Below, one piece after another: positions 25,601 through 37,600 of a stretch of DNA of 64,000 bases. The stretch comes from Berberis thunbergii (Eukaryota > Streptophyta > Magnoliopsida > Ranunculales > Berberidaceae), in NCBI GenBank assembly GCA_003290165.1, contig QNQO01000551.1, positions 310,001-374,000 of the forward strand, in the 5' to 3' direction. Position numbers and translations under genes: made by a program. How positions within the stretch are numbered: the stretch's first letter is position 1; each line of letters starts with the position of its first letter. The notes beneath the pieces are model-generated. The model saw nothing but the letters and a program-made list of their open reading frames with translations, made no database searches and had not been told where the DNA came from.

Positions 25601-28600
25601 TAAGAGAGAAATTCCACTATATTTTTTGTTTTTTTAAACGGATACTTGGGACGGGATGGATATCCGCCAACCCGGTCGGAGTGGAGATAGTTTTTGAAAA
25701 TTTGTATAAATGGATCTTCGGGGCGAATTCGGGGATCCACAATTTCCAGCAGGGCGGGGATGGATTTGCCCAAATCCGCCCCGTTGCCTACTTGCGAGAA
25801 TGCAAGAGGCCACCACAAGAAAACAACCACCACAAAAAGACTATACAACCACCACTTGGGACAACAAGGCTTACAGTCATAACTTTCCCTCTATGTCCAA
25901 CTCTAGATCCAATTCATATAACCAAATCACTTCACAACATCAGCAACCTTACCACCATTAGACTACCATCTCATCTCCTTCATAAACCCAACAGACCACC
26001 ACCTCAAATAATAGCTTCAACAAACCATGCTCTTCAAATACTTCAGTAAACCGATTTCCATCCCATTTACTACATATTAAAAGACTAAACCAAACTCAAA
26101 TGAGGAGTAGGAGAAAAAGTGGTTTGTGTTATAATTGTGATGAACCATATAGGCTGGACACCTTTGCAAACAACAACACTTGTATCTACTGGTTCAGGAA
26201 GGGGGTGTTTCTGAAGAAGAAGAAGAGGTGAGCACAACTGAAACTAAAGACCTCATGCAAGAAGTTTAAACAAAGATGGAAATTTCTTTGAATGCCGTTC
26301 ATGGCAGTTTATCATCCAACACCCTACTCATCAAGGGAATACCAAAAAAGGTTATCTCCATTTTGATTGACACAGGAAGTACCCACTCATTCATCTACCC
26401 AAGGGTTATTAAAGAGACTAATTGGCCCACCATTCTCACCCCCCAAATGCTAGTTAGGGTGGCCAATGGACAACAACTAGTGAGCAATGCAATTTGTCCA
26501 AAGCTTTAGTGGACTATGCAGGGGATGTGGTTTGAAGGAAGTGTTAGATTACTATTAGGTGGAAATGACATGGTCCTTGGTGGGGACTGGCTGAAATTAT
26601 TTGGGGGTATTATTCTTAACCTGCAAAAGATGCAAATGACCATAAAAATGCAAGGAGAGAAAATCACTCTGCAAGGTAGCACTGACAATGGCTCTATATG
26701 CTTGCTGGAATCCAGGGACATGGATAAACTCATACAGAAACATAACCCCATCTTTATTGGCCAGTTATTTTCATTAAACCCTTTCCTTCCTATACCACCA
26801 TCTCATCCTCAGTTGCAACAACTTCTGAAAGACTTCACTGATGTATTCCAGTCCCCAAATGAGTTGCCCCCGGACAGACCATTGAGCCACCAAATTCCAC
26901 GAAAGAATGGTAGTTCACCTCCTTCCCAAAATCCATATAAGGTGCCTTACATGCAAAAGGCTGTTATTGAACATCTGATTCAAGAGATGATGGACTCTGA
27001 ACTTGTACAACACTCTCTCAGTCCATTTGCAGTTCCCATTTTGCTAGTAAAAAAGAAAGATGGCACCTGGAGGTTTTGTGTAGACTATAGCGGACTAAAT
27101 GAGTTGACGATCAAAGATAAGTTTCCAATGGCCCTTATTGATGAGCTACTTGATGAACTTCATGGTGCTACCATATTTTCTAAATTAAATTTAAGATTAG
27201 GATACCATCAAATTTTAGTTCACCAACTTGACATCCATAAAACAGCCTTCAAAACCCATCATGGACAATTTGAATTCAAAGTCATGCCCTTTGGACTTAC
27301 AAATGCACCAACAACCTTCCAAGCTTTAATGAACCAAAATTTTCAATCCTACCTCAGAAAATTTGTCTTAGTCTTTTTTGATGATATCCTAGTCTATAGT
27401 TCATCTATTGATCTTCATCTTGAACACTAACATATTATCCTAGCCATCTTGAGAGACCATAAACTCTATGCCAAACAATCCAAGTGTTCCTTTATGCAAA
27501 CTAGACTAGAATACTTGGGTCACATCATCAGTCAAAAAGGAGTGAAGGCTGACCCTACCAAGATTGAGGCCATGACATCTTGGCCTACTCCTAATATCAA
27601 ACAACTATGAGGGTTTCTTGGTTTGACTGGCTACTACAGAAAATTCATAAAAACTATGGACTCATAGCCAACCTTTGACTGACCTACTAAAAAAAACTCT
27701 TTCCAATGGTCCCCACTTACCTCCAAAGCCTTTCAACAACTAAAGGATGCCATGTCCAAGGCTCCCGCCCTTACACTTCCAAACTTCACCACTCACTTTA
27801 CCCTAGAAACTGATGCATGTTTCAAGGGAATAGGGGCTGTCCTATCACAAGAGGGGAGATCCATTGCTTATTTTAGCAAGGCTTTAGGCCCTAAGAACCT
27901 CACTCTTTCTACCTATGAAAACGAACTGCTAGCCATTGTCATGTCTATTCACAAATGGAGAACATACTTCCTAGGGTCCAAATTTCACATTCATACTGAC
28001 CATCAAAGCATCAAACATTTCCTTTCCCAAAAAGTAACCACCATGACTCAACAAAGGTGATTAGCTAAACTTTTAGGATATGATTATGAAATTTTTTATA
28101 AGAGAGGAGTTAAAAAATCTTGCCGCAGATGCTTTATCAAGATGTACAGATCCTGACTGCAACCTAGCTCCTACCAAGTACCAACCATATTGAAGCTGCC
28201 ACAATTGCTACCACAAGCTACAAGGCCACATATACAGATACTACCAGTCAAGTTACAGATGGGAAAGCCCCAAATTCTGCCGACATTGCCTACAAACAGA
28301 CTTTGAATTACATTACAGAAGATACAAGTACTGCCAGCCAGCCAAGTTACAGATGCAAAAGTCTTAAATTCTACTGACATTGCTTACAAAGAGACCTTAA
28401 ACTACATGCCAGCAGATACAAGTGGAAAAATCCCAAATTTGCTTCCAAACAGACACAAACCACACTGGATCAGACTTCACAGGACAAAGAATCAGAGAAT
28501 GCAAAACTTTTCAGCACACAAGTACCACATGCTCCTGGGCATATATCTAAACAAGCTGTTTTTCAAGATTCTGTCAATGCTTCCAACTGTGGTAGTCCTA

Positions 28601-31600
28601 TTGAGAATCAGTTTCAGTCCCCAGCTGCCAAACATTGGGCCATCACTACCGTTTCACCTCAGTGGATATCAGATGTGCTTACCAGCTATGAGCAGGATTC
28701 GTTGGCCAACTCCATCATCTCTCAGCTGAGTATCACCCCGACCACAATGCACTCATACTCACTGAAGAATGGCCAAATCTATATATTGGGTCTCATGGAC
28801 AGCTTAGGAATCAAATTTTGGAGAGCTTGCATGACTCACCTTTGGGAGGTCATTCAGGAATGAATGCCACATATCAAAGAGTCCATCAGTATTTTTATTG
28901 GCTGGGTTACAAACATCTGTTCTCAACCATATCACTAACTGTGATACGTGTCAAAGGAATAAAAGTGACCACAGTGCTCCTGGAGGGTTTCTACAGCCAT
29001 TGCCTATTCCTAACCATGCTTGGCAGCATAGTTATTGAAGGACTTCCTCCCTCTAATCACAAAATAGTCATCTTGGTGGTGGTGGATAGACTAACCAAAT
29101 ATACTTCTTGGCCCTCTCCTATCCCTACACTTCATCCACAGTTGCCGACCTCTTCTTACAAAATATTTACTAGTTACATGGCTTACCTGCGTCCATTGTC
29201 CCTGAGTTTATCAGTGCCTTTTGGCAAGATCTATTTGTTGCACTTGGCACCCAACTGAAACTCACCTCTGCTTATCAGACAGCCAGCAGAGCATACCAAC
29301 GCATGCTTAGAGACATATCTGAGGTGCATGACAGGAAATGCTCCAGCCAAGTGGTCCAAGTGGTTGTATTTGGTGGAATTTTGGTTCAACACTTCATTTT
29401 ATTCAAGCCTTCAATCAACACCTTTCAAAACACTTTATGGCTACCCTCCCCGCTATTAGCATTACCCCCTTCTTCCACCTTGGCCATAGCTGATGTACAA
29501 GCTTACTGTCAGGAGAGAGATCACATGCTACACTTGATCAAGGATAAGCTTCACAAAGCGCAGGCATGAAACTGTTTGCTGACAAGCATCGATCTGACAG
29601 GTCCTTCAATGTAGGAGATTGGGTCTACTTGAAACTGCAACCATATAGACATACCTCGGTTGCATTGCGCAGCAATTTGAAGCTTTCATCAAAGTATTAC
29701 GGGCCTTTTCAGGTTATGAAGAGGATTGGGTCAGTTGCTTACCGATTACAATTTCCTCATAGATCAAGTATACATCCCGTTTTTCATGTATGTCAGTTGA
29801 AGAAGAAACTTGGATCCTCCATAATCCCAGCTCCACTCTTACCCTTAGTTGACAACCAAGGCCAATTTCGAGCTGAACCAGCTGCTATATTTGCTCGCCG
29901 GATGGTGCCTTGACACAACCGAGCTGTTACCCAAGTTCTTGTGCAATGGACAAACTCAACACCCAAGGAGGCGACATGGGGAGATTGGAATCATCTTCAC
30001 GCAATGTTTCCTTCTTTTAATCCTTGAGGACGAGGATTTGGAGAAGTAGAAGGCATTGTCACAGCTGAATAGTTGAAGCAGAAAAAAAGGGGAACAGTTA
30101 GAAAGGGCTCCAAATTGAATATTCAAATGAGGGACAATTTTTTAATTCAATAAAAGTAATCAGTGTAGTTAAGGCGTTGAGGCGGATGAGCTTGAAAACG
30201 CCTCAGAGGCGAGGTGGACGCCTCACTTCACTGAGACGGTCTTTAACATTTTTAAAAGATATTTTATTATAATAAATTGAAACACATTTAGATAAGTAAT
30301 ATTCATCATCATTTTGATAACTTGCATATGCCAATATGTACAAAAAGTCATACAATTATTTAGAATTGAAATGGAAACATAATAAAGCTGCATAGCATAG
30401 CAAAAAGATGCACTACATAAGTGTACTTAACTTGCCTATCCATTAAATCACTAAAAAAGAAACAAACAAGAAAAACATCAAAGCATAGTGTAAACTAGTT
30501 CATCAACTTCTCATTGGTTTAACTCTGAAAATTTGAAACAGTGTTTGAAAAATTAATGGTTGAATTTGAAATAGTATTTGGAAAATTGCAATTTGGTGAG
30601 GCATCGCCCAGCAGGTCTCATTGGTTTAACTTTGAAAGTTTGCGCCAAATTTTGATCCATATACTAAAATATTACGATCCATACACTGAAATATTACTTA
30701 TTATTGTTTATTGTGAAAAAAAAATGCAGCAGAACAAATCATATAAAAAGGAGCAGAACAAATCATATAAAAAAAACACATAACAGATCATTAAAAAAAG
30801 GAGTAGAACCAATGATATAAAAGAGTAGAACGAATCATTAAAAAAAACTGCAGAACAGATCATATAAAAAAACACAGGAAGGAGAGGGAAGAAGAAGAGG
30901 AAGGAGGAAGAAGAAGAGAGACAACATCCTAATATGAAAGAGGCAACACCTAATTTGAAGAAGAGGAACCTGATTAGAAGGAGAAGAACACACAACAACA
31001 ACAATAGCCCCCAAGGAGTCGTTATCTTGTCTAAAACTCTAAATACCCCCCTCTTAACCTTAAAAGACAAGTGGGCTGCAATAAACTTTTGGTTTTTAAG
31101 CTGTAAATGGGCTGAGGCGGTCCGAGGCGGACGCTTCACTTCACCGCTCCGCCTCGCATCATTTTGAGACGTTTTTTTGCCAAAACGCCTCGAGGCGCGC
31201 CTAGGCGTCCGCCTTAACAACACTGAAAGTAGTTAGTTGAGTTTTACAGGTGGCAACCATCTACAGGATTTGTTTGTAAGTTCGTTACAAGTTCTGCAGT
31301 TAAATAGAGAGAATGTAGTTAAATAGAGAGAGGGGAGGCATGTCCGAAGTTGTAAAATCAAATAGGCTCTTGTTCTAAGGAAATTGAGAGATTGTAACCC
31401 TTGTTTAGCTTTTTGAAACCAATCGTTTTCCCTGATTTGTCTTCCTAATTGTCATCAACCTGATACTTGCTTTTCCTTTTCAAATCTCCGTAGCCATTTG
31501 CAAAGAAGAGCTTCATGGAAAGGTTTTATTCTCCTTATACCCAGGCAACTGTTTGATATTAGTGTTTCTTATATGCTCAAACTGTGGAGAAACTAGTGTT

Positions 31601-34600
31601 TTTATCTTCCACCCTTTTCTTACACTTAGATTTATATCGTAGTGTGAAATATCCTCCCCTTACTTCTTAGGCACTTTTTGCATTATATTCCGAAAGGCGA
31701 AAGCATTTCTCCACTTTCACATTCAAAACTAATTCCTGGGTAACTTTCGGAAGAGTCCATCCAAATAAATAAAAGTTATGTAAAACAATGTAACTGAATA
31801 TATATGCGATTCAAGTGTTTCAAAAGCGTTTCCTGTTTATTCATAATTTGATATCAGATTTTGCACCAACAAGTAGTCAAGAACAAAAAAAATAAAAATA
31901 AATAAAATGATAATAATAATACATACGAACTTCGGTATCGCACTACACTTTTTTGTTGGACTTAGATCTTCCTTTGTAAGTTAAGGCGATAAGTTTTTAA
32001 TTATTTTTTAAAAGTTCAATATTTACTGATTGGGGATCGTCTTATTACACGTTGAGAATGATTAAGCTACGCATTCTGATGTTGTCATCAGCCTGCCAAC
32101 ATTTATAATTGCAGAATGCGTATTAATATACTTGGATCCAGACTCAAGCTGCTCTATAGTTGGTTGGGCATCAAAAAAATTTTCCTCTGCAGTTTTTTTC
32201 TTATATGAGCAGGTTCATCCTTCTTCCTTTTCATTACGAATTGACTATTGTTGTTTCCTTTGTAGTAATGTTTCTCATGATTTTCTTTTTTCACAGATAA
32301 GCCCAGATGATGCTTTTGGACAGCAAATGATAAGAAATTTAGAGGTATACCAGTGATTGTTGTTCTTGATATCAGATTGACGTGTGAGGCGTCTATCTTG
32401 CTTGTACTCTTAATTGTTTTTGCAAATGATAGTAGGATATATTACTGGACTTGGTTCCTCATCATCTTTATAGGTTTTATGGAAAAGTTGCTTGTTGTTG
32501 GATGCATAAAAGACATAATTATTTGATCTGATATCTTAGGCTTGACATTGCATTTCAATTATGTTATACTACTACCTCCTTTGCTTTGTTTTTTACATCT
32601 TGTTTATTCTTAGCCATATAGTGTAACATATTACGAAATGTGTAACTGGAAAGGCGCCTAAGACATAGAGAGGTGATGGTTGTACCGGGTTGTGTCCCAC
32701 ACGCTTAGGCAATTGTACAAGGGAAGATTGTTAAGTGTGAACTTGCACTATTACGATACCAAGGCCTTTTGAGACAAAACCTCACACACAAAAGCCAAGA
32801 TGGGGCCCAACCCTCTTTGGGTGGATAAGTTGGGGGCAATATTGGTACAATGTGGGAGCCTTTGAAGTGGGCCCTACGTAGTCGGGCCGATACAATTGGA
32901 AAGGAGTGATGATGATTGCGCTAGGTTGTGTCCTACATGCAGTCCTCTGAGGGGAAAATTTTAAGTGTGAGTCTGCACTATTATGACACCAAGGCTTTTT
33001 CAGCTTAACGACGAATGCTGTGACGGACCGTATCATAGGTCACATGTTCGATCCCCGTCGATGACAAATTTTTTGGTTGATTTATTTGAGTTGAAAACCT
33101 CACACTTCTTAGGGGTGGTTATGTAGGAACAATTACAGTAGTGCAAGATTGTGTCATTACATTTATTCATGTTTTGTCTCATCAATAATGTACAAGTTTA
33201 TTGGCTTCACTTATATTCAATGAAGTTTTTCCTTTCTAAGTATACACACACACAAAACAATGCATTACATAGAGATCTCAAACATGTAAATCACAAGCTA
33301 TAAAGTGATCAGAATGTACAACTAGTAAGTTGTATATAAGGAGTATGTAAATCATAATCGCAAGGAGAAAGTAACTTGTAATTTAGATAGATCAGGCGCA
33401 ACGGATAACATCATATAAATAGATTAATTAGATCTGAACGAAAGAAAATGAAACCCTAGTTTATTCATGCAAAAAACCTTAGTTTTCTTGAAGTTACGTA
33501 CTGAAGAAAAAGGAACAATCCTTTGCCTTATTTATAATAATCCTAACTTATTTGACAAGCTAATTAACCTAAACCTAATGGGAAACAATGCTCTAACTAT
33601 TATGGGTTGTTACTAAATTACAATATTACAAATACTAATATTGCTAAACTAACCCGCCTGTTATAATAATATACATGCTAAATACCATCATCCTCCCCCG
33701 GTTGTGAAGAACTCGACTCGAGTTTGCACACACATGTGTAGTCAACAACTCCGGATCTATAGAAGACAAGATGATAAGAAATCCACGAGTTGTCGGAAGC
33801 AAGTCGTCCCTTCAATTGAACCAAAAATCGGCTAGGTACATTGTTGAAAGGATTAACATCAAAGCTCTCAATAATGCTCTTTACACGATCTATCACATGA
33901 AGTGGAAGTGGAACATCACCTCGAAATGGAGTGAGATCAACAACGTTAACTGTACGGTGCATCCAAAAACTCTCTAGAAAATCGACCTCGTAAGCATTAT
34001 AGCCAATCTGCTGTACAATGGGAAAAGGGCCAATGCGCCTCATCATGAGTTTCGAGCCCTTCCCCGTTCACCGTTGTCCCTTCGTAAAACCAATAACTAA
34101 ATGACCTCGTTCAAATGGAACAAAGCGCTTGTGGCCATCCACAACACCCATTTGTTTATCATATATTTCAGTCAAACAATTGTGAACATGCTGGTGAATC
34201 AAACTCATCTACTCAACCTTAACAGTTGTGTCGCTACTCACCTAGCCCATACTAGTCACATGCAAAGATTGTGATTTCGTTTTTTGAGTTAATTTCAGTT
34301 CCTGATTTTAAGAAATATTTCGATGTGTATAGAAAAAATATAAAAATTTCGAGGATACATAAAATATATATAATGAATTTTAAGGGTATATGAAATATGT
34401 GAGAAAAATAAGATGTAAGTAAATAAATCTTTTAAACACATTAAATAAAACCTAAATACCAAGAAATAAAACAAACATGAAATCAATATATATTAGAAAA
34501 TCAGGGGCTAGTTTCAAAAATCAATATATAAGTGGAAGAGATGATAATTAGAAAATGAAGGGGTGGCCTTAAAAATAATAAATAATTAGAAAAAATGATG

Positions 34601-37600
34601 ATATAAAAAATCCCGAAATATTTTTGAAAAAACCCTCAAAAAATGTTTTTTTTGGTAGTTGAATTTTTTTCTTCTTCTGAAATTAACTAAAAAACTCGAT
34701 TTTTTTTGGAAAAACCCTCGAAAAAATGTAATTATTTTTTTCGCCCTTTTTCTTTTCGTAATTTCAATAAAACAAAATTTTTACCGAAATTTCACGAGAT
34801 CTCATTACTTGGTAACGTTTGCTAAATCATCAAGAACAAAAGGTGAATGCCTCATACTTTTGTTCGTTGTATTATAATACACAAACTTTGCACGAGGCAA
34901 AAAAGAAGGCCAAGAACCACCATGTTCAGCCACCAAACAACGCAATAGGTTGCCCAAGTTCCTATTAACAACCTCCGTCTATCCATCTTTTTACGGATGA
35001 AATGCAGTGGATAACTTCAAAGAACAACGCAAACACAACAACAAAGTTTGCCCTGTAAACTTCGTATCACGATCAGACACAATGCTTCAAGGAACACCAT
35101 GAAGGCGAGCCACTCCCTGAAAATATAAATTAGTAACATGTGCATTGTCAGTTTTTTGACAGGGAATAAAATGAGCCATTTTGAAAAAATGATCAACCAC
35201 CACAAAACTGAATTATAACCGTTGTGATGTCGAGAACCCTGAAACAAAATCCATGGCTCTGGAATGGGTAAAGGTGAATACAAACTAGCGTTTGCCAACT
35301 GTCCCTTAGTAGTCTAGCACACATAACACTACTGCACAAAGGTATTAACATTAGATCGCATGGTGGCCTAAAATTAGCGTTCCCATAACCAAGGAATGAT
35401 ATCAGGAAATTTCGCAAGATCAAATGAATGTTCATTCTCTTTTTGCCGAACGAAAATCCGTTTCTCATCTCTCAATGATTAATGATCAAATGAGACACAA
35501 CACAACTTTTATAGTTTAGAGCCTCTTGGTAAAAAAAGGGAGAGATTTCTTGATTATTCAGGACATGATTAAATCACATGTAATGGTCATTGTAATTTCA
35601 TATATCCAGACACTCGCCACGAGAATTCATATTTCTTTTTCTTTGCAAAGAGGAGAAGAAATCAAATTTTCATTCCATTCCAATATAATAAAGAACAAAA
35701 ACTAATAACCCGTTCGGGTATGTTGATTGAAATACCTATAAATGGTATTTTCCGTAGAAATTGTGTTCTTGCTTATTTCGACGATCCCTGATATCCTCGA
35801 TAATTTCATTTTTTTGAATTCCGTAAAGAAAAATGGTGGAATGTAAATTTACATTTGTTAAGGGTTTTCTCAAAAAATTTCGAAGTTTTGTCGTATAATA
35901 AAAAAATCAAATACCAAAAAGTATTATTTTTCGAGAATTTTTTCAAAAAATTTCAAGGTTTTTTGAAAGATTTCAAAGTTTCTTTTTGTAAATTTTTAGG
36001 TTTTTTCTAATTATTTATTGATTTTTGAAACCACCCCTGATTTTCTAATTATATATAGATTTCATGTTTCTTTCATTTCTTGGTATTTAGGCTTCATTCA
36101 ATGTGTTTAATAGATTTATTTACTTGCATCTTATATTTTTTTTCACATATTTCATATACCCTCGAAATTCATTATATACATTTCATGCATCCAAATTTTT
36201 ATATTTTTCTTTATACACCGAAATATTTCTCGAAATATCTTAAAATCCAGAGACCGAAATTAACTCGAATAACAAAATCACAATCCTTGCCCGTAACAGA
36301 CACAACATCTCGCTGACACCCCAGTTGCCACCCAAACCTCCACCATGAAGCTCAACAATCACTTTCTCCCGCATAGGTGAGGTAGGGATACAAATCACCT
36401 TACCACGAAATAAGAAACCATTTTGTAAAAAAAAATCACTTACTAATGTGGCGCAACCTGACAAGAAAAATATACATAACCAAAGAAAGAATCAGATCCA
36501 TACAATGTTGGTAACTCATCAAACCTGTCAACGTAAGTATGCATAACAATCAGACAATCTGCACGACGGCTGAGAAGCTTCCTTGTTGTGATACCCCTTA
36601 ACATGCTTTAGAGTGAAAGGTGAAATTTTGAATTTCGTTGATCCACTTACTATCCGACTACTGACATGTCTTTGGGAGTTAAGGAAACATAAAGCTTCAT
36701 AATAATAATGAATCACAAATTCGTGATAGAGGAGATAATGTTTTCAATGACGCAGGGCTTGGACGACAACACATAATTCAACATCATACGTATAGTAATT
36801 CAACTGTGCCTTCTACAATTTCCTATTCTAAAAGGCATGTGGTTGTCCCTCCTGTGATAATACTCCCCCCACACTTGTCTTACATGCATCACAGATAACT
36901 CAAAGGTCTTTCCAAAATCTGGTAGTGCTAAAATGGGAGCATTGGTCATGTTAAGCTTAATAGTATTAACAACGGTTTGTTAGTAATCCAAGAAAATGGT
37001 ACATCTTTCATAAACTCAGTCATTGAAGTCGTAATAGAGCTAAAACCCTCAATAAAGCTTCGATAAAAGCTGACCAACCCATGAAAACTGCATACCTAGG
37101 AAGTACATGTGGGTACATGCCAATCTTGAATAGTAGAGCTACCTTAGATTGATCAACAAACATTCCACTTCTCGACACCACATACCCTTAAAAGGTCACT
37201 GAAAAGACCATGGAAACACATTTTTTCAAATTAAATTTTTTTATAATCTATCAGAACTTCTAAAATAGTCCGAACATGCTGTAAGTGTTCATCCTCTGTG
37301 CGAATAAAGATACGGATGTCATCGAAGTAAACCCGACACCAAATTTGTTAATAAAAGGTTGTAGAATATGTCATTACCCGCATAAATGTCAAATGTCTAA
37401 CCACTCATACATACCTTTTTCTTCTTAAAGGTTGTCTTTCATTCATCTCCAGGCCGCATATGAATCTGATGGTAGCCCCTCTTAAGATCCAACTTGGTAA
37501 ATATTATGGCACTCTGCAAATTTTCAAGTATGCCTTCCAAATTAGGAATTGGAAAACGATACTTGACTGTGATCTTATTAATGGCTTGCGGATCCACACA

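Larger units (their letters stand above)
23535..31460 (+). mobile_element. Ty3/gypsy LTR retrotransposon A, degenerate, with two hAT insertions
   Basis: LTRs start TGTCACAGCTGAA at 23535 and 30057. Between them, in order, are gag, protease, reverse transcriptase, RNase H, integrase and a C-terminal chromodomain-like region: the Ty3/gypsy order (integrase after RNase H). Several stops and frameshifts break the polyprotein. A hAT element interrupts gag (24629-25790) and another interrupts the 3' LTR (30161-31225). The whole lies in a LINE in LCMT1 intron 6. The identical 10-mer TGATACTTGC stands before (23525-23534) and after (31461-31470) the element. Confidence 0.88.

Noticed and set aside
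25501..26049. 182-codon + frame
   Set aside because: It runs from hAT-2 into gypsy A gag sequence in a non-coding frame; composition is transposon-derived.
30708..31223. 171-codon minus frame
   Set aside because: It is a shadow of the A-rich interior and GC-rich end of hAT-3; mostly L, F and S from simple sequence.
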